Under the pieces are notes generated by a model. The model was not told the origin of the DNA, ran no database searches, and worked only from the letters and a program-made list of their open reading frames with translations. The position numbers and the translations under genes were made by a program. This document shows, piece by piece, positions 32,873 to 40,433 of a DNA stretch of 64,000 nt. The first letter of the stretch is position 1. Each line of letters opens with the position of its first letter. This DNA is from Actinomycetota bacterium (GTDB lineage: Bacteria > Actinomycetota > Acidimicrobiia > Acidimicrobiales > Ilumatobacteraceae). The stretch is from positions 2,604,001 through 2,668,000 of the forward strand of contig CP064997.1 of NCBI GenBank assembly GCA_016700055.1, written 5' to 3'.

Positions 32873-34023
32873 GTCGGCACCTGCTGCACTTGCGTCTGGC
32901 GAGCCGTGCGGCGCAGCGAGTACCGCCAGAAGCCGAGCGTCGCCAGACCGACCGGGATGATCACGAGCCACGTGAGCACGCGGAAGATGACCACGGCTGC
33001 GGTCACCTCGTTGACGTACTGGCTGCCCGCAGCGGCGGTGAGCAAACCGATGAAGGCGACCTCGCTGACACCCGCGTCGCCGGGGGTGATCGGGAACACG
33101 GTGAGCCCCTGCACCAGCGCGAAGACCACGAACACCTGCGTCCAGGGCAGGTCGCCCTCGGCCACGTCGACGAAGCGCACCGACATCAAGAGCAGCGCGA
33201 AACGGGTCGCCGCGGTGAGCAGCGTCGCCCAGGCGGCGGTCTTCCAGCGCCCCTCCAGCGTCTCGAGCGATCGGGTCCTCACTTCGACCAGCCGGTCGGC
33301 GAGCGCGTCGTTCGTGTGCTCACGCCCGCCGGACCTGCGCAGCAGGCGCAGCACGCCGCGCCAAACGGGCGCGATCAGCCTGCCGACGCGCTCGGTGCGC
33401 GTGGGCGAGCTGAACACGAATGCGATGACCGCTACGACGATGGCGACGACGACCGTGATGTACACCGCGGTGCGCAGCGGTCCGTCGAGCGGGGCGTCGG
33501 AGATCAGCAGGCCGAGGCCGGCGACGATCGGTAGCAGCAGCTTGATCCCGATGCTGAACAGGCCTCCCGCAGCCACCGCGAGCGTGGCCTCTTGGGAGCT
33601 GCGCCCCCACGAGGTGAGCATGCGGTGGCGCACTGGCAAGTCGCTCGGGCCGGGCACCACCGACGTCACCGCGGCCGGGCCGAGGTAGGCAAGCACCCCC
33701 CTCCGCACCGGTAGCCCCTGGATGAGCGACGCGGTGAGCAGCCCCTGTGCCGCGAGCCAGAGGAGCCACATGCTTTGCAGCGACAGCACCTCGGCATCGT
33801 CGAGAGCACCGAGCGCGGAGCGGATCTCGGCGAGGTCGAGGTCGTCGAAGACGTTCATGAGCACAACGGCCGAGATGCCGAGGGCGACGACGACGACCAC
33901 CACCCGTAGCACGATCTTGAACACCGAGGGTCGCTTCGCCGGTGGCAGCGTCTCGGCAGACCCGGCACCGTCGTCGGAGAGCTCTGACGATGCGGTGGTC
34001 GGTGTGGCCGGGATGTCTGTCAC
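32869..34023 (-). CDS. lysylphosphatidylglycerol-synthase-TM / YbhN-type flippase-like membrane protein
   Basis: 384 residues with about eight TM helices (VFKIVLRVVVVVVALGISA, YLGPAAVTSVVPGPSDLPV, VFVVFALVQGLTVFPITPGD, ITPGDAGVSEVAFIGLL). The PGDAGVSE stretch is typical of the UPF0104/AglD-like family linked to lipid or glycolipid transfer across the membrane. The start is GTG 34023, overlapping the upstream stop (GTGA), and the stop overlaps the next start. Function is inferred from family. Confidence 0.85.
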   Translation of the reverse strand: MTDIPATPTTASSELSDDGAGSAETLPPAKRPSVFKIVLRVVVVVVALGISAVVLMNVFDDLDLAEIRSALGALDDAEVLSLQSMWLLWLAAQGLLTASLIQGLPVRRGVLAYLGPAAVTSVVPGPSDLPVRHRMLTSWGRSSQEATLAVAAGGLFSIGIKLLLPIVAGLGLLISDAPLDGPLRTAVYITVVVAIVVAVIAFVFSSPTRTERVGRLIAPVWRGVLRLLRRSGGREHTNDALADRLVEVRTRSLETLEGRWKTAAWATLLTAATRFALLLMSVRFVDVAEGDLPWTQVFVVFALVQGLTVFPITPGDAGVSEVAFIGLLTAAAGSQYVNEVTAAVVIFRVLTWLVIIPVGLATLGFWRYSLRRTARQTQVQQVPT

Positions 34024-36008
34024 GGGCCCACGCTAGGCCGCACCCGGTCGGCCCCGGCAGCTTCGTCGAGTGCCGTCTGGGCCACGTCGACGAGCGCGGC
34101 GCGGTCGGCGAGCACCGGTGGCAGCAAGCCTGCCCGGTCACGCGCTCGCCAGCGGCCCCGCAAAGCGGTGGCGGTGCGCACGAGCGGCGTCCAGACCGCC
34201 AACGCGAGCGCCCCGCCGACGGCCACCGCCGCACCGGCGACGAACGCGGCCACACCGTCGGCGAGCACGATCCCGGCGACCACCCACGTGGCGAGCCCGG
34301 CGACCAGCCCGGTGAGCAGGCGCACGGTGCCCTTCGTGGCGGTGGAGCGCACGAGCGCTGTGGCGCCGACCACGAGGCCGAGGGCCGGCAGGTGGATGAG
34401 GGTGGCGGTGAGCACGAGCGACCCGAGCAGCGCGAGTGCGGCCGCCGAGGCGACGATGCGGCCCAGCCGAGGCCTGGTCTCGTTCATCTCCTGCTCGTCG
34501 AGCCCGCTCATGTACAGGCTGGACGCGTATCGGCGGTAGGCGGAGACGATGCCCGCTCGCCGCTCGGGCGGAGTCGCGGCTAGGCGGCGGGCGAGCACCT
34601 CGACCTCGCCGAAGGTGGCCGGCCCGGAGGCCGAAACGCTTGTCAGCGTGCGCGCCGCGCCGCGCAGCACGTCGCGTTGCTCGACCGACTCGAAGTCGGG
34701 GGATACCGACTCGAGTGCGCTCGTGATCGCCTCGGTCAGCGCACGAACGTCACGGTGGTCCGGATCGACGACGGTGCCTTCGGCGAGGTGCGGCGCATGG
34801 TCGCTCACGGCGATCGGTTCCCCGACCATCACCACCGCCCGCGGCCGGGTCTCGACGCGGCTCTCGAAGGCCAAGCCGATCGGGACGAGCACCAGGTCGG
34901 GGACCTCGCCGAGCGCGCCGAGCGCGATCCGGGCCGCCCCCGTGCGGATGCGGTCGAGCCCGCCGCGGTCGCCAGTCGTGCCTTCCGGGAAGATCGCCAC
35001 CGTCGCTCCGAGCGACAGCTCGTGGGTGCTGGCCGCGAAGGTCGAGCGGTTGCCCGTCGGGCGATCGCCGTCGGACGCGCGGTACACCGGCAGCACGCCG
35101 GCCAACGCCAGGAACGGCCGGGCGACAACGACCTTCCACAGCGCGGCCTTGCCGAGGAACCGCGGCAGCCGGCGCAGCAGCGCCGCGACGAGGATGGGGT
35201 CGACGAACCCGTTGGCGTGATTGGCCACGATCAGCACCGGCTTGTCGGTCGGGATCCTCTGCCGTCCGATCATCTCGATCGAGCGGTGGAACACGAGTGC
35301 AAGGGCGACGCACAGCAGCCCGAGTGCGGCGTCGATGCCACGCCTCCACAGGCGAGGCGGGTGAGCCGGGTCCGCGACGCCGGCCGCGCGGTCGATCCAC
35401 GCCAGAACGAGCACTGCGGCGATCAGGTGCCACAGGCCGTGTGGTTGCAGCAGAGAGCGGGCGTCGCACGCCGGGCTGGCGGAGGTGCCGATCAGCCAGG
35501 CGCCGACCGCCAGCGCTCCGAGCACCAGTAGGGCGACGCCCCACACCGGCGCCATCCCACGCCGTCGGGCGAGCACCTCTGCGGCGACGACGACCACCAC
35601 CGCTACGGCGGCGACGACGTTCGTCGCCGCCTCGGCGAACGACCACGCGACGCCGCCCGCAACGAGAGCGGTCGACGTGCCGAGGAGTGCACCCTGCCAA
35701 GGCCGCGCGCCGAGTCGTCCGACGTGCCAACCGGCGACGTAGCCGAGCAGGCCGATCAGCGCGAGGTCGTGCAGCAGGTGGCCTGCGTCGCCGGAGCGGC
35801 CGTGGTACACGAGGCTGCCAACGCCCTCAGCGGCGGCGAGGGCGGCGAGGAGAAGGACCGTACGCGGCATACGGCGGCGCTGCACGGCGAGCGCCAGCAC
35901 GACGGCCACTGCGACGAAGCCGAGCGAGGTCCACGCGTTGACGTCTTGTTGCCACCAACCCTCGTCGCGCGCCTCGCAGTCGGAGTAGTCAACGCTCGGA
36001 ATCGCCAC
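34020..36008 (-). CDS. fusion: ceramidase-like (CREST) membrane domain + PlsC acyltransferase
   Basis: 662 residues. Residues 1-225 form a multi-TM domain starting with DYSDCEARDEGWWQQ..NAWTSLGFV and containing SLVYHGRSGDAGHLLHD and LLQPHGLWHLI. This is the Cys/Asp/His pattern of alkaline-ceramidase/CREST hydrolases. Residues about 245-460 are a PlsC acyltransferase with NHANGFVDP (HxxxxD as NHANGFVD), VAIFPEGTTGDRGGL and VLVPIGLAFES. Further TM helices complete the C-terminus. The fusion could couple removal and addition of an acyl chain on one lipid. It heads a coupled operon with the flippase and sugar-isomerase-like genes. Confidence 0.85.
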   Translation of the reverse strand: MAIPSVDYSDCEARDEGWWQQDVNAWTSLGFVAVAVVLALAVQRRRMPRTVLLLAALAAAEGVGSLVYHGRSGDAGHLLHDLALIGLLGYVAGWHVGRLGARPWQGALLGTSTALVAGGVAWSFAEAATNVVAAVAVVVVVAAEVLARRRGMAPVWGVALLVLGALAVGAWLIGTSASPACDARSLLQPHGLWHLIAAVLVLAWIDRAAGVADPAHPPRLWRRGIDAALGLLCVALALVFHRSIEMIGRQRIPTDKPVLIVANHANGFVDPILVAALLRRLPRFLGKAALWKVVVARPFLALAGVLPVYRASDGDRPTGNRSTFAASTHELSLGATVAIFPEGTTGDRGGLDRIRTGAARIALGALGEVPDLVLVPIGLAFESRVETRPRAVVMVGEPIAVSDHAPHLAEGTVVDPDHRDVRALTEAITSALESVSPDFESVEQRDVLRGAARTLTSVSASGPATFGEVEVLARRLAATPPERRAGIVSAYRRYASSLYMSGLDEQEMNETRPRLGRIVASAAALALLGSLVLTATLIHLPALGLVVGATALVRSTATKGTVRLLTGLVAGLATWVVAGIVLADGVAAFVAGAAVAVGGALALAVWTPLVRTATALRGRWRARDRAGLLPPVLADRAALVDVAQTALDEAAGADRVRPSVGP

Positions 36009-36070
36009 ACCTGCCTCCCGTACGGCCGGGTTGAACCTAACCGGTGGCGCTTCGGTGCAGACGGACGCGG

Positions 36071-36113
36071 CCCGGCCCGCAGCCAGCCGTGTTCGGGCTG
36101 GCTGCGGGCCGGG
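36071..36113. terminator. strong 18-bp GC hairpin
   Basis: Perfect 18-bp arms (36071-36088 and 36096-36113) around a 7-nt loop. It lies 64-106 nt beyond the DUF6458 stop in its direction of transcription, and upstream of the CREST-PlsC gene. There is no U-run on that strand, so termination without U-tract, as in high-GC bacteria, is inferred. The rest of the 36009-36176 gap shows no gene. Confidence 0.6.
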
Positions 36114-36176
36114 TATTGGGGGGTCTGGGGGGTTTGCCGGGCTAACTGGGACGGGGTGAAGAAATGCGTCTGGTCG

Positions 36177-36416
36177 TCAGACGCCGCTCATGTGCTCCCG
36201 GTCGACGACCACTCGGCCGTCGTCGGAGATCTGGCGGGTCCTGGTGGAGCGGAAACCGAGGAAAGAACCCTGCACGATGGCCGCGAGGAGACCGATGCCA
36301 CCGACCACCATCAGGATGACTCCAACTGCAGTCAGGTCGACATCGTCGACGGCGGTGTTGACCGCGAAGGCCAAGATTGCGCCGGCGGCGATGAGAAGAA
36401 CGCTCAGGGCACCCAT
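36177..36416 (-). CDS. DUF6458-type small membrane protein
   Basis: 79 residues with two TM helices (LSVLLIAAGAILAFAVNTAV and LTAVGVILMVVGGIGLLAA) joined by VDDVDLTAVG, followed by a basic cytoplasmic tail. The GAILAFAVNT..VDLTAVGVILMVVGGIG pattern is that of DUF6458, an uncharacterised actinobacterial family. The start is ATG 36416. It is a single gene, followed by a strong hairpin. Confidence 0.78.
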   Translation of the reverse strand: MGALSVLLIAAGAILAFAVNTAVDDVDLTAVGVILMVVGGIGLLAAIVQGSFLGFRSTRTRQISDDGRVVVDREHMSGV

Positions 36417-36500
36417 GTGGATTGCTCGCTTTCGTCCGGGTCGTCGTCGACCGTGTGGAAGCCGCAGTACCCCGCGGGCGCGGGGCTCAAACAACCGGGG

Positions 36501-37085
36501 TCAGGCGTCGGCGAAGTTCTTCGCCGCGAAATCCCAGTTCGCCAGGCGCTCGAGGAATGCGGCGACGAATGCCGGCCTGTCGTTCTGGTGATCGAGGTAG
36601 TACGCGTGCTCCCAGACGTCGAGCGTCAAGAGCGCCGTCTCGCCATGGCGCATCGGCAGATCGGCGTCCGACGTGGACTTCACCGATAGGCCGTCGGCGC
36701 CCTTCACCAACCATGTCCAGCCCGACCCGAAGTGGGTCTTCGCCGTCTCGGCGAACTCCTCTGACATCGCGTCGAAGGAACCGAAGCTCGACTCGATCGC
36801 CTTCGCCAGCTCACCGTCGGGGGAGCCGCCTCCGTCGGGCGACATCGAGCTCCAGAAGAAGGTGTGGTTCCACACCTGGGCGGCGTTGTTGAACAGCGGC
36901 CCGTCGGCGGAGCAGATGATCTCCTCCAGCGTCTGGCCCTGGTGCTCGGTGCCCTCGATCAGCTCGTTCAACTTGTCGACGTACGTCTGATGGTGCTTGC
37001 CGTAGTGGAAGCTCATCGTGCGTTCGCTGATCGTCGGCGCAAGCGCGTTCTGGGCATAGGGCAGGGGAGCCAGTTTGAAGGCCAT
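36501..37085 (-). CDS. sodB: superoxide dismutase, Fe type
   Basis: 194 residues of the Fe/Mn SOD family. Ligands H27, H74 (VWNHTFFW), D156 (LDVWEH) and H160 are present. NNAAQVWNHTFFW and the GSGWTWLV segment favour the iron form, without excluding cambialism. It converts superoxide to O2 and H2O2 in the cytoplasm. The Shine-Dalgarno AAGGAGAA lies 4 nt before the ATG, one of the clearest in the window. It is a monocistronic gene, followed 84 bp downstream by the DUF6458 gene on the same strand. Confidence 0.95.
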   Translation of the reverse strand: MAFKLAPLPYAQNALAPTISERTMSFHYGKHHQTYVDKLNELIEGTEHQGQTLEEIICSADGPLFNNAAQVWNHTFFWSSMSPDGGGSPDGELAKAIESSFGSFDAMSEEFAETAKTHFGSGWTWLVKGADGLSVKSTSDADLPMRHGETALLTLDVWEHAYYLDHQNDRPAFVAAFLERLANWDFAAKNFADA

Positions 37086-37170
37086 CGTCTTCTCCTTGTG
37101 GGATGGATTGGATCGAACCGTGGTTGTTCCTACCCGACCCCGGCGACGATCACACTTCGAGACGACGCAT

Positions 37171-38259
37171 TCAGAGCACGACGACGCTGCGCAGGACCTC
37201 GCCCCGCTCCATCTTGTGGAACGCGTCCTCCACGCCGTCGAGAGTGATCTTCTCGGAGACGAACTTGTCGAGGTCGAGCCGCCCTTGCAGGTACAGGTCG
37301 ACGAGCAGCGGGAAGTCGCGGCTCGGGAGGCAGTCGCCGTACCAGCTCGGCCGAAGGGCGCCGCCGCGGCCGAAGAACTCGATCATGGGGATGTCGGGCA
37401 TGCGCATGTCCGGCGTCGGCACCCCCACCTGGACGAGCGTCCCGGCGAGATCTCGGGCGTAGAAGGCCTGTTCCATCACTGCCGGGTGACCGACCGCCTC
37501 GATGCACACGTCGGCGCCGAAACCGCCCGTCGCCGCCCGCACGGCCTCAACCGGGTCGACGTCGCGCGCGTTCACGGTGTGCGTCGCGCCGCACTCCCGG
37601 GCCCACGCGAGCTTGCGGTCGTCCAGGTCGACGGCGACGATCGTCGTCGCCCCGGCGAGCTTGGCACCCATGATCGCCGCGTCACCGACGCCGCCGCAGC
37701 CGAACACCGCCACCGTTTGGCCGCGCTGCACACCACCGGTCAGCATCGCCGCTCCGAGACCGGCCATCACGCCGCAGCCGAGCAGGCCGGCCGTCGTCGG
37801 CGGAGCAGCAGCGGCGACGGGCGTGCACTGGCCGGCGGCGACGAGCGTCTTGTCGGCGAAGGCACCGATCCCGAGCGCGGGCGACAGTGGCGTGCCGTCC
37901 TCGAGGGTCATCTTCTGCGTCGCGTTGGCGGTGCTGAAGCAGTACTGCGGCTGCCCGCGGCGGCAGCTGCGGCAGTTCCCGCAGACGGCCCGCCAGTTGA
38001 GCACCACGTAGTCGCCCGGTGCCACGTTGGTCACCCCGGAACCGACCGACTCGACTACGCCGGCGGCCTCGTGGCCGAGCAGGAACGGAAACTCGTCGTT
38101 GATCCCACCTTCGCGGTAGTGGAGGTCGGTGTGGCAGACGCCGCACGCTTGCACGCGCACGACGGCCTCCCCCGGGCCCGGATCGGGCACGACGATCGTC
38201 TCGATCTCGACCGGCGCGCCCTTTGCACGAGCAACGACACCGCGAACCTGCTGAGCCAC
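37171..38259 (-). CDS. zinc-dependent alcohol dehydrogenase, S-(hydroxymethyl)mycothiol-dehydrogenase-like
   Basis: 362 residues of the zinc MDR family. The catalytic-zinc region is GVCHTDLHYREGG with GHEAAGVVESVG. Structural zinc cysteines are in CGNCRSCRRGQPQYC, and the NAD motif is FGCGGVGDAAIMGAKLAGA. It resembles mycothiol-dependent formaldehyde dehydrogenase (about 360 residues, class III-like), which would also suit an actinomycete, but the precise substrate is not proven. The start is GTG 38259 with GGGGGGAG 6-7 nt upstream. It ends 86 bp upstream of sodB, on the same strand. Confidence 0.88.
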   Translation of the reverse strand: MAQQVRGVVARAKGAPVEIETIVVPDPGPGEAVVRVQACGVCHTDLHYREGGINDEFPFLLGHEAAGVVESVGSGVTNVAPGDYVVLNWRAVCGNCRSCRRGQPQYCFSTANATQKMTLEDGTPLSPALGIGAFADKTLVAAGQCTPVAAAAPPTTAGLLGCGVMAGLGAAMLTGGVQRGQTVAVFGCGGVGDAAIMGAKLAGATTIVAVDLDDRKLAWARECGATHTVNARDVDPVEAVRAATGGFGADVCIEAVGHPAVMEQAFYARDLAGTLVQVGVPTPDMRMPDIPMIEFFGRGGALRPSWYGDCLPSRDFPLLVDLYLQGRLDLDKFVSEKITLDGVEDAFHKMERGEVLRSVVVL

Positions 38260-38376
38260 TGCGACTCCCCCCTTCGAAAGACTGGGCTGCTACTTGCCCC
38301 CGACGACCACCATACGCGGTGCGTCGGCGCGAGTCGGTTGGCCGGTTCTGGTGGTGGATCAGGCACGCTGTTGCTC

Positions 38377-39597
38377 ATGCAGCGCGTGGACGTAGCAGTG
38401 ATCGGTGCCGGCCCGGCGGGGGCGGCAGCAGCGATCACGGCCGCCCGCGGCGGCGCTTCGGTGGTGCTGCTCGAACGCGGCGGGCAAGGGCGCGACAAGG
38501 TCTGCGGCGACGGGCTGACGCCGCGCGCTGTCGCGGCCCTCGACGCGCTCCAAGTCGGTCTCGTCGACGGCGCACATCGCATCGACGGGTTGCGGATGAT
38601 CGCCGGGGGGACCCGGCGTGAGCTGCCCTGGCCGCAGGGCGGCCGCTTCCCCGCGCACGGCGCGGTGTGGCCCCGCCGGCACCTCGACGCGCGGCTGGTC
38701 GAGCTGGCGCAACAGGCAGGCGCAGACGTGCGTTGGCACTCCACCGCGCTGCCGGTGATCGAAGGCGACAGGGTGGTCGGGGTCGAGACCGAGTCGGAGA
38801 AGTGGTCGGCCGGCCTGGTCGTCGTCGCGTGCGGCGCGCCCGGTGCGGTCGCGAAGATGCTCGGGGCAGACCGGGTGCCCGTCGAGCCGTACGGGATCGC
38901 CATCCGCACCTACGTGGAGAGTCCTCGTCACGCCGATCGCCTGCTGGAGGCCTCGCTCGCGATGCGCGCCCCCGACGGCACGCCGATCCCGGGATACGGC
39001 TGGATGTTCCCCGCCGGCGACGGCACGGTGAACCTCGGCGTCGGGGCCCTGTCCACGATGAAGGGCTTCCGCCAGCTCAACTTGAACCGCCTCGTCGACC
39101 GGTACCGCGACCTCGTGCGCGAGGAGTGGCAGGTGGGCGAGTACCTCGAGCGGCCCCGCGCCTGGCGGCTGCCGATGAGCAGCCAGCGCCGCCACGGCCC
39201 GGGCTGGGTGGCGGTGGGCGACGCCGCCGGGCTGATCAACCCGATGAACGGCGAAGGGATCGACTACGGGCTGGAGTCGGGGATGCTCGCCGCCGACCTC
39301 TTCCTCGCCGATCCCGCTCGTGCCCCAGCCGAGTACGACCGTCAGATCGGCGAGCGGTTCGACGAGTTCTTGCGCACCGGCAGGCGGTTCTCGTTCCTGA
39401 TCGGGCACCCGTGGATCCTGCGCGGCGGGTTGCGGCTGGCGCTGGCCAGCCAGTGGATGGCCAACCTGACCCTGCAGGTGATGGGCAACCTGGTGGACTC
39501 CGCGACCCCCGGGGCGCCGGGGCGGGTGCTGCGCATTGCCGACCGCGCGCTCGGCGTGGCCGAGCCCGTGCTGCGCCGCACGAAGGCGTCGGCCTGA
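38377..39597 (+). CDS. geranylgeranyl-reductase-family flavoprotein
   Basis: 406 residues: FAD dinucleotide-binding motif VDVAVIGAGPAGAAAAITAARGG, VLLERGGQGRDKVCGDGLTPRAV (RDKVCGDG is the family mark), VGDAAGLINPMNGEGIDYGLESG, and a C-terminal helical part. The family reduces double bonds of prenyl chains; actinobacterial homologues include MenJ, which saturates the menaquinone side chain. It may be involved in menaquinone or isoprenoid saturation, but no menaquinone genes flank it. The start at ATG 38377 fits the family N-terminus. It converges on the regulator gene with 3 bp between stops. Confidence 0.9.
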   Translation: MQRVDVAVIGAGPAGAAAAITAARGGASVVLLERGGQGRDKVCGDGLTPRAVAALDALQVGLVDGAHRIDGLRMIAGGTRRELPWPQGGRFPAHGAVWPRRHLDARLVELAQQAGADVRWHSTALPVIEGDRVVGVETESEKWSAGLVVVACGAPGAVAKMLGADRVPVEPYGIAIRTYVESPRHADRLLEASLAMRAPDGTPIPGYGWMFPAGDGTVNLGVGALSTMKGFRQLNLNRLVDRYRDLVREEWQVGEYLERPRAWRLPMSSQRRHGPGWVAVGDAAGLINPMNGEGIDYGLESGMLAADLFLADPARAPAEYDRQIGERFDEFLRTGRRFSFLIGHPWILRGGLRLALASQWMANLTLQVMGNLVDSATPGAPGRVLRIADRALGVAEPVLRRTKASA

Positions 39598-39600
39598 GCG

Positions 39601-40428
39601 CTAGACGACGTCGTGCCAGGCGCTCAGCCGCTGGGCGCTGTCGTCGCCGGGCACGGGCAGCTGCACCGCCACCCGCAGGTGGGGCCACTCGGCCGGGGTC
39701 AGCACCTGGTACTGGAACACGAGCTCGCCCGCGCGCGGGTGGCGGTAGCGGCGCAGTCGGGTTCGGAAGCGGGCGACGTCGTGCTCGTTCCACCACGTGT
39801 CGAACTGCGCCGACGCCGCGCGCAGGCGCGTGACGAGTTTCGCCGCCGTCTCGTCGTGGCCGAGCTGACCGAGGTCGGAGCGCAACTCCGCGAGTAGCAG
39901 ACGCGCCTCGGCCTCCCAGTCGACGATCAACGCTCGTGTGTCGGACCGCGCGTAGACGACCCACGCCAGGTTCCGGTCTTCTGCCTCCAATTGCTCGATC
40001 GCCGGGTAGAGCAGCGCCTGGGGCCGGTTCCAGGCGACGAACTCCCACCTCGGCCCGAGGATGTAGGCCGGTGCCGGTGTCAACGAGTCGAGCAGGTCGA
40101 CGAGCGCGTCGGGCGGGTCGAGGTCGGCCGCGGAAGGTGACAGCGGCGCCGGACCGAGCGCGGCCAGGGTGAGCAGATGGTCGCGACCCGCGGCGTCGAG
40201 GCAGAGCGCCCGGCCGAGCGATTCGAGCACCTCCCGGGAGGCGTTGATCCGCCGGCCCTGCTCCAGCCACGTGTACCAGGTGACCGAAACCCCAGCGAGC
40301 ATCGCCACCTCTTCGCGGCGCAGCCCCTTGGTGCGCCGACGCGGTGAGCTCGGCAGCCCGACGTCGCCGGGCTGCACCGCCGCGCGACGCGCCCGCAGGT
40401 AGTCGGCGAGCTCCGCGCGGCGGTCCAT
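39601..40428 (-). CDS. MmyB-type helix-turn-helix regulator
   Basis: 275 residues. An N-terminal XRE helix-turn-helix (LRREEVAMLAGVSVTWYTWL) precedes an MmyB-like ligand-binding domain with PAYILGPRWEFVAWNRPQALLYP and FRTRLRRYRHPRAGELVFQYQVL, which can bind a fatty-acid-like ligand. Such regulators often control a neighbouring enzyme gene. Candidates are the geranylgeranyl-reductase gene (convergent) and the CocE-type hydrolase upstream. It starts 5 bp after the end of the hydrolase gene and is likely in its transcript. Confidence 0.9.
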   Translation of the reverse strand: MDRRAELADYLRARRAAVQPGDVGLPSSPRRRTKGLRREEVAMLAGVSVTWYTWLEQGRRINASREVLESLGRALCLDAAGRDHLLTLAALGPAPLSPSAADLDPPDALVDLLDSLTPAPAYILGPRWEFVAWNRPQALLYPAIEQLEAEDRNLAWVVYARSDTRALIVDWEAEARLLLAELRSDLGQLGHDETAAKLVTRLRAASAQFDTWWNEHDVARFRTRLRRYRHPRAGELVFQYQVLTPAEWPHLRVAVQLPVPGDDSAQRLSAWHDVV

Positions 40429-40433
40429 CGCGA

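Noticed and set aside
36033..36052. GAACCTAACC resembling an IdeR half-site upstream of the CREST-PlsC gene
   Set aside because: Only one half is present; no palindrome.
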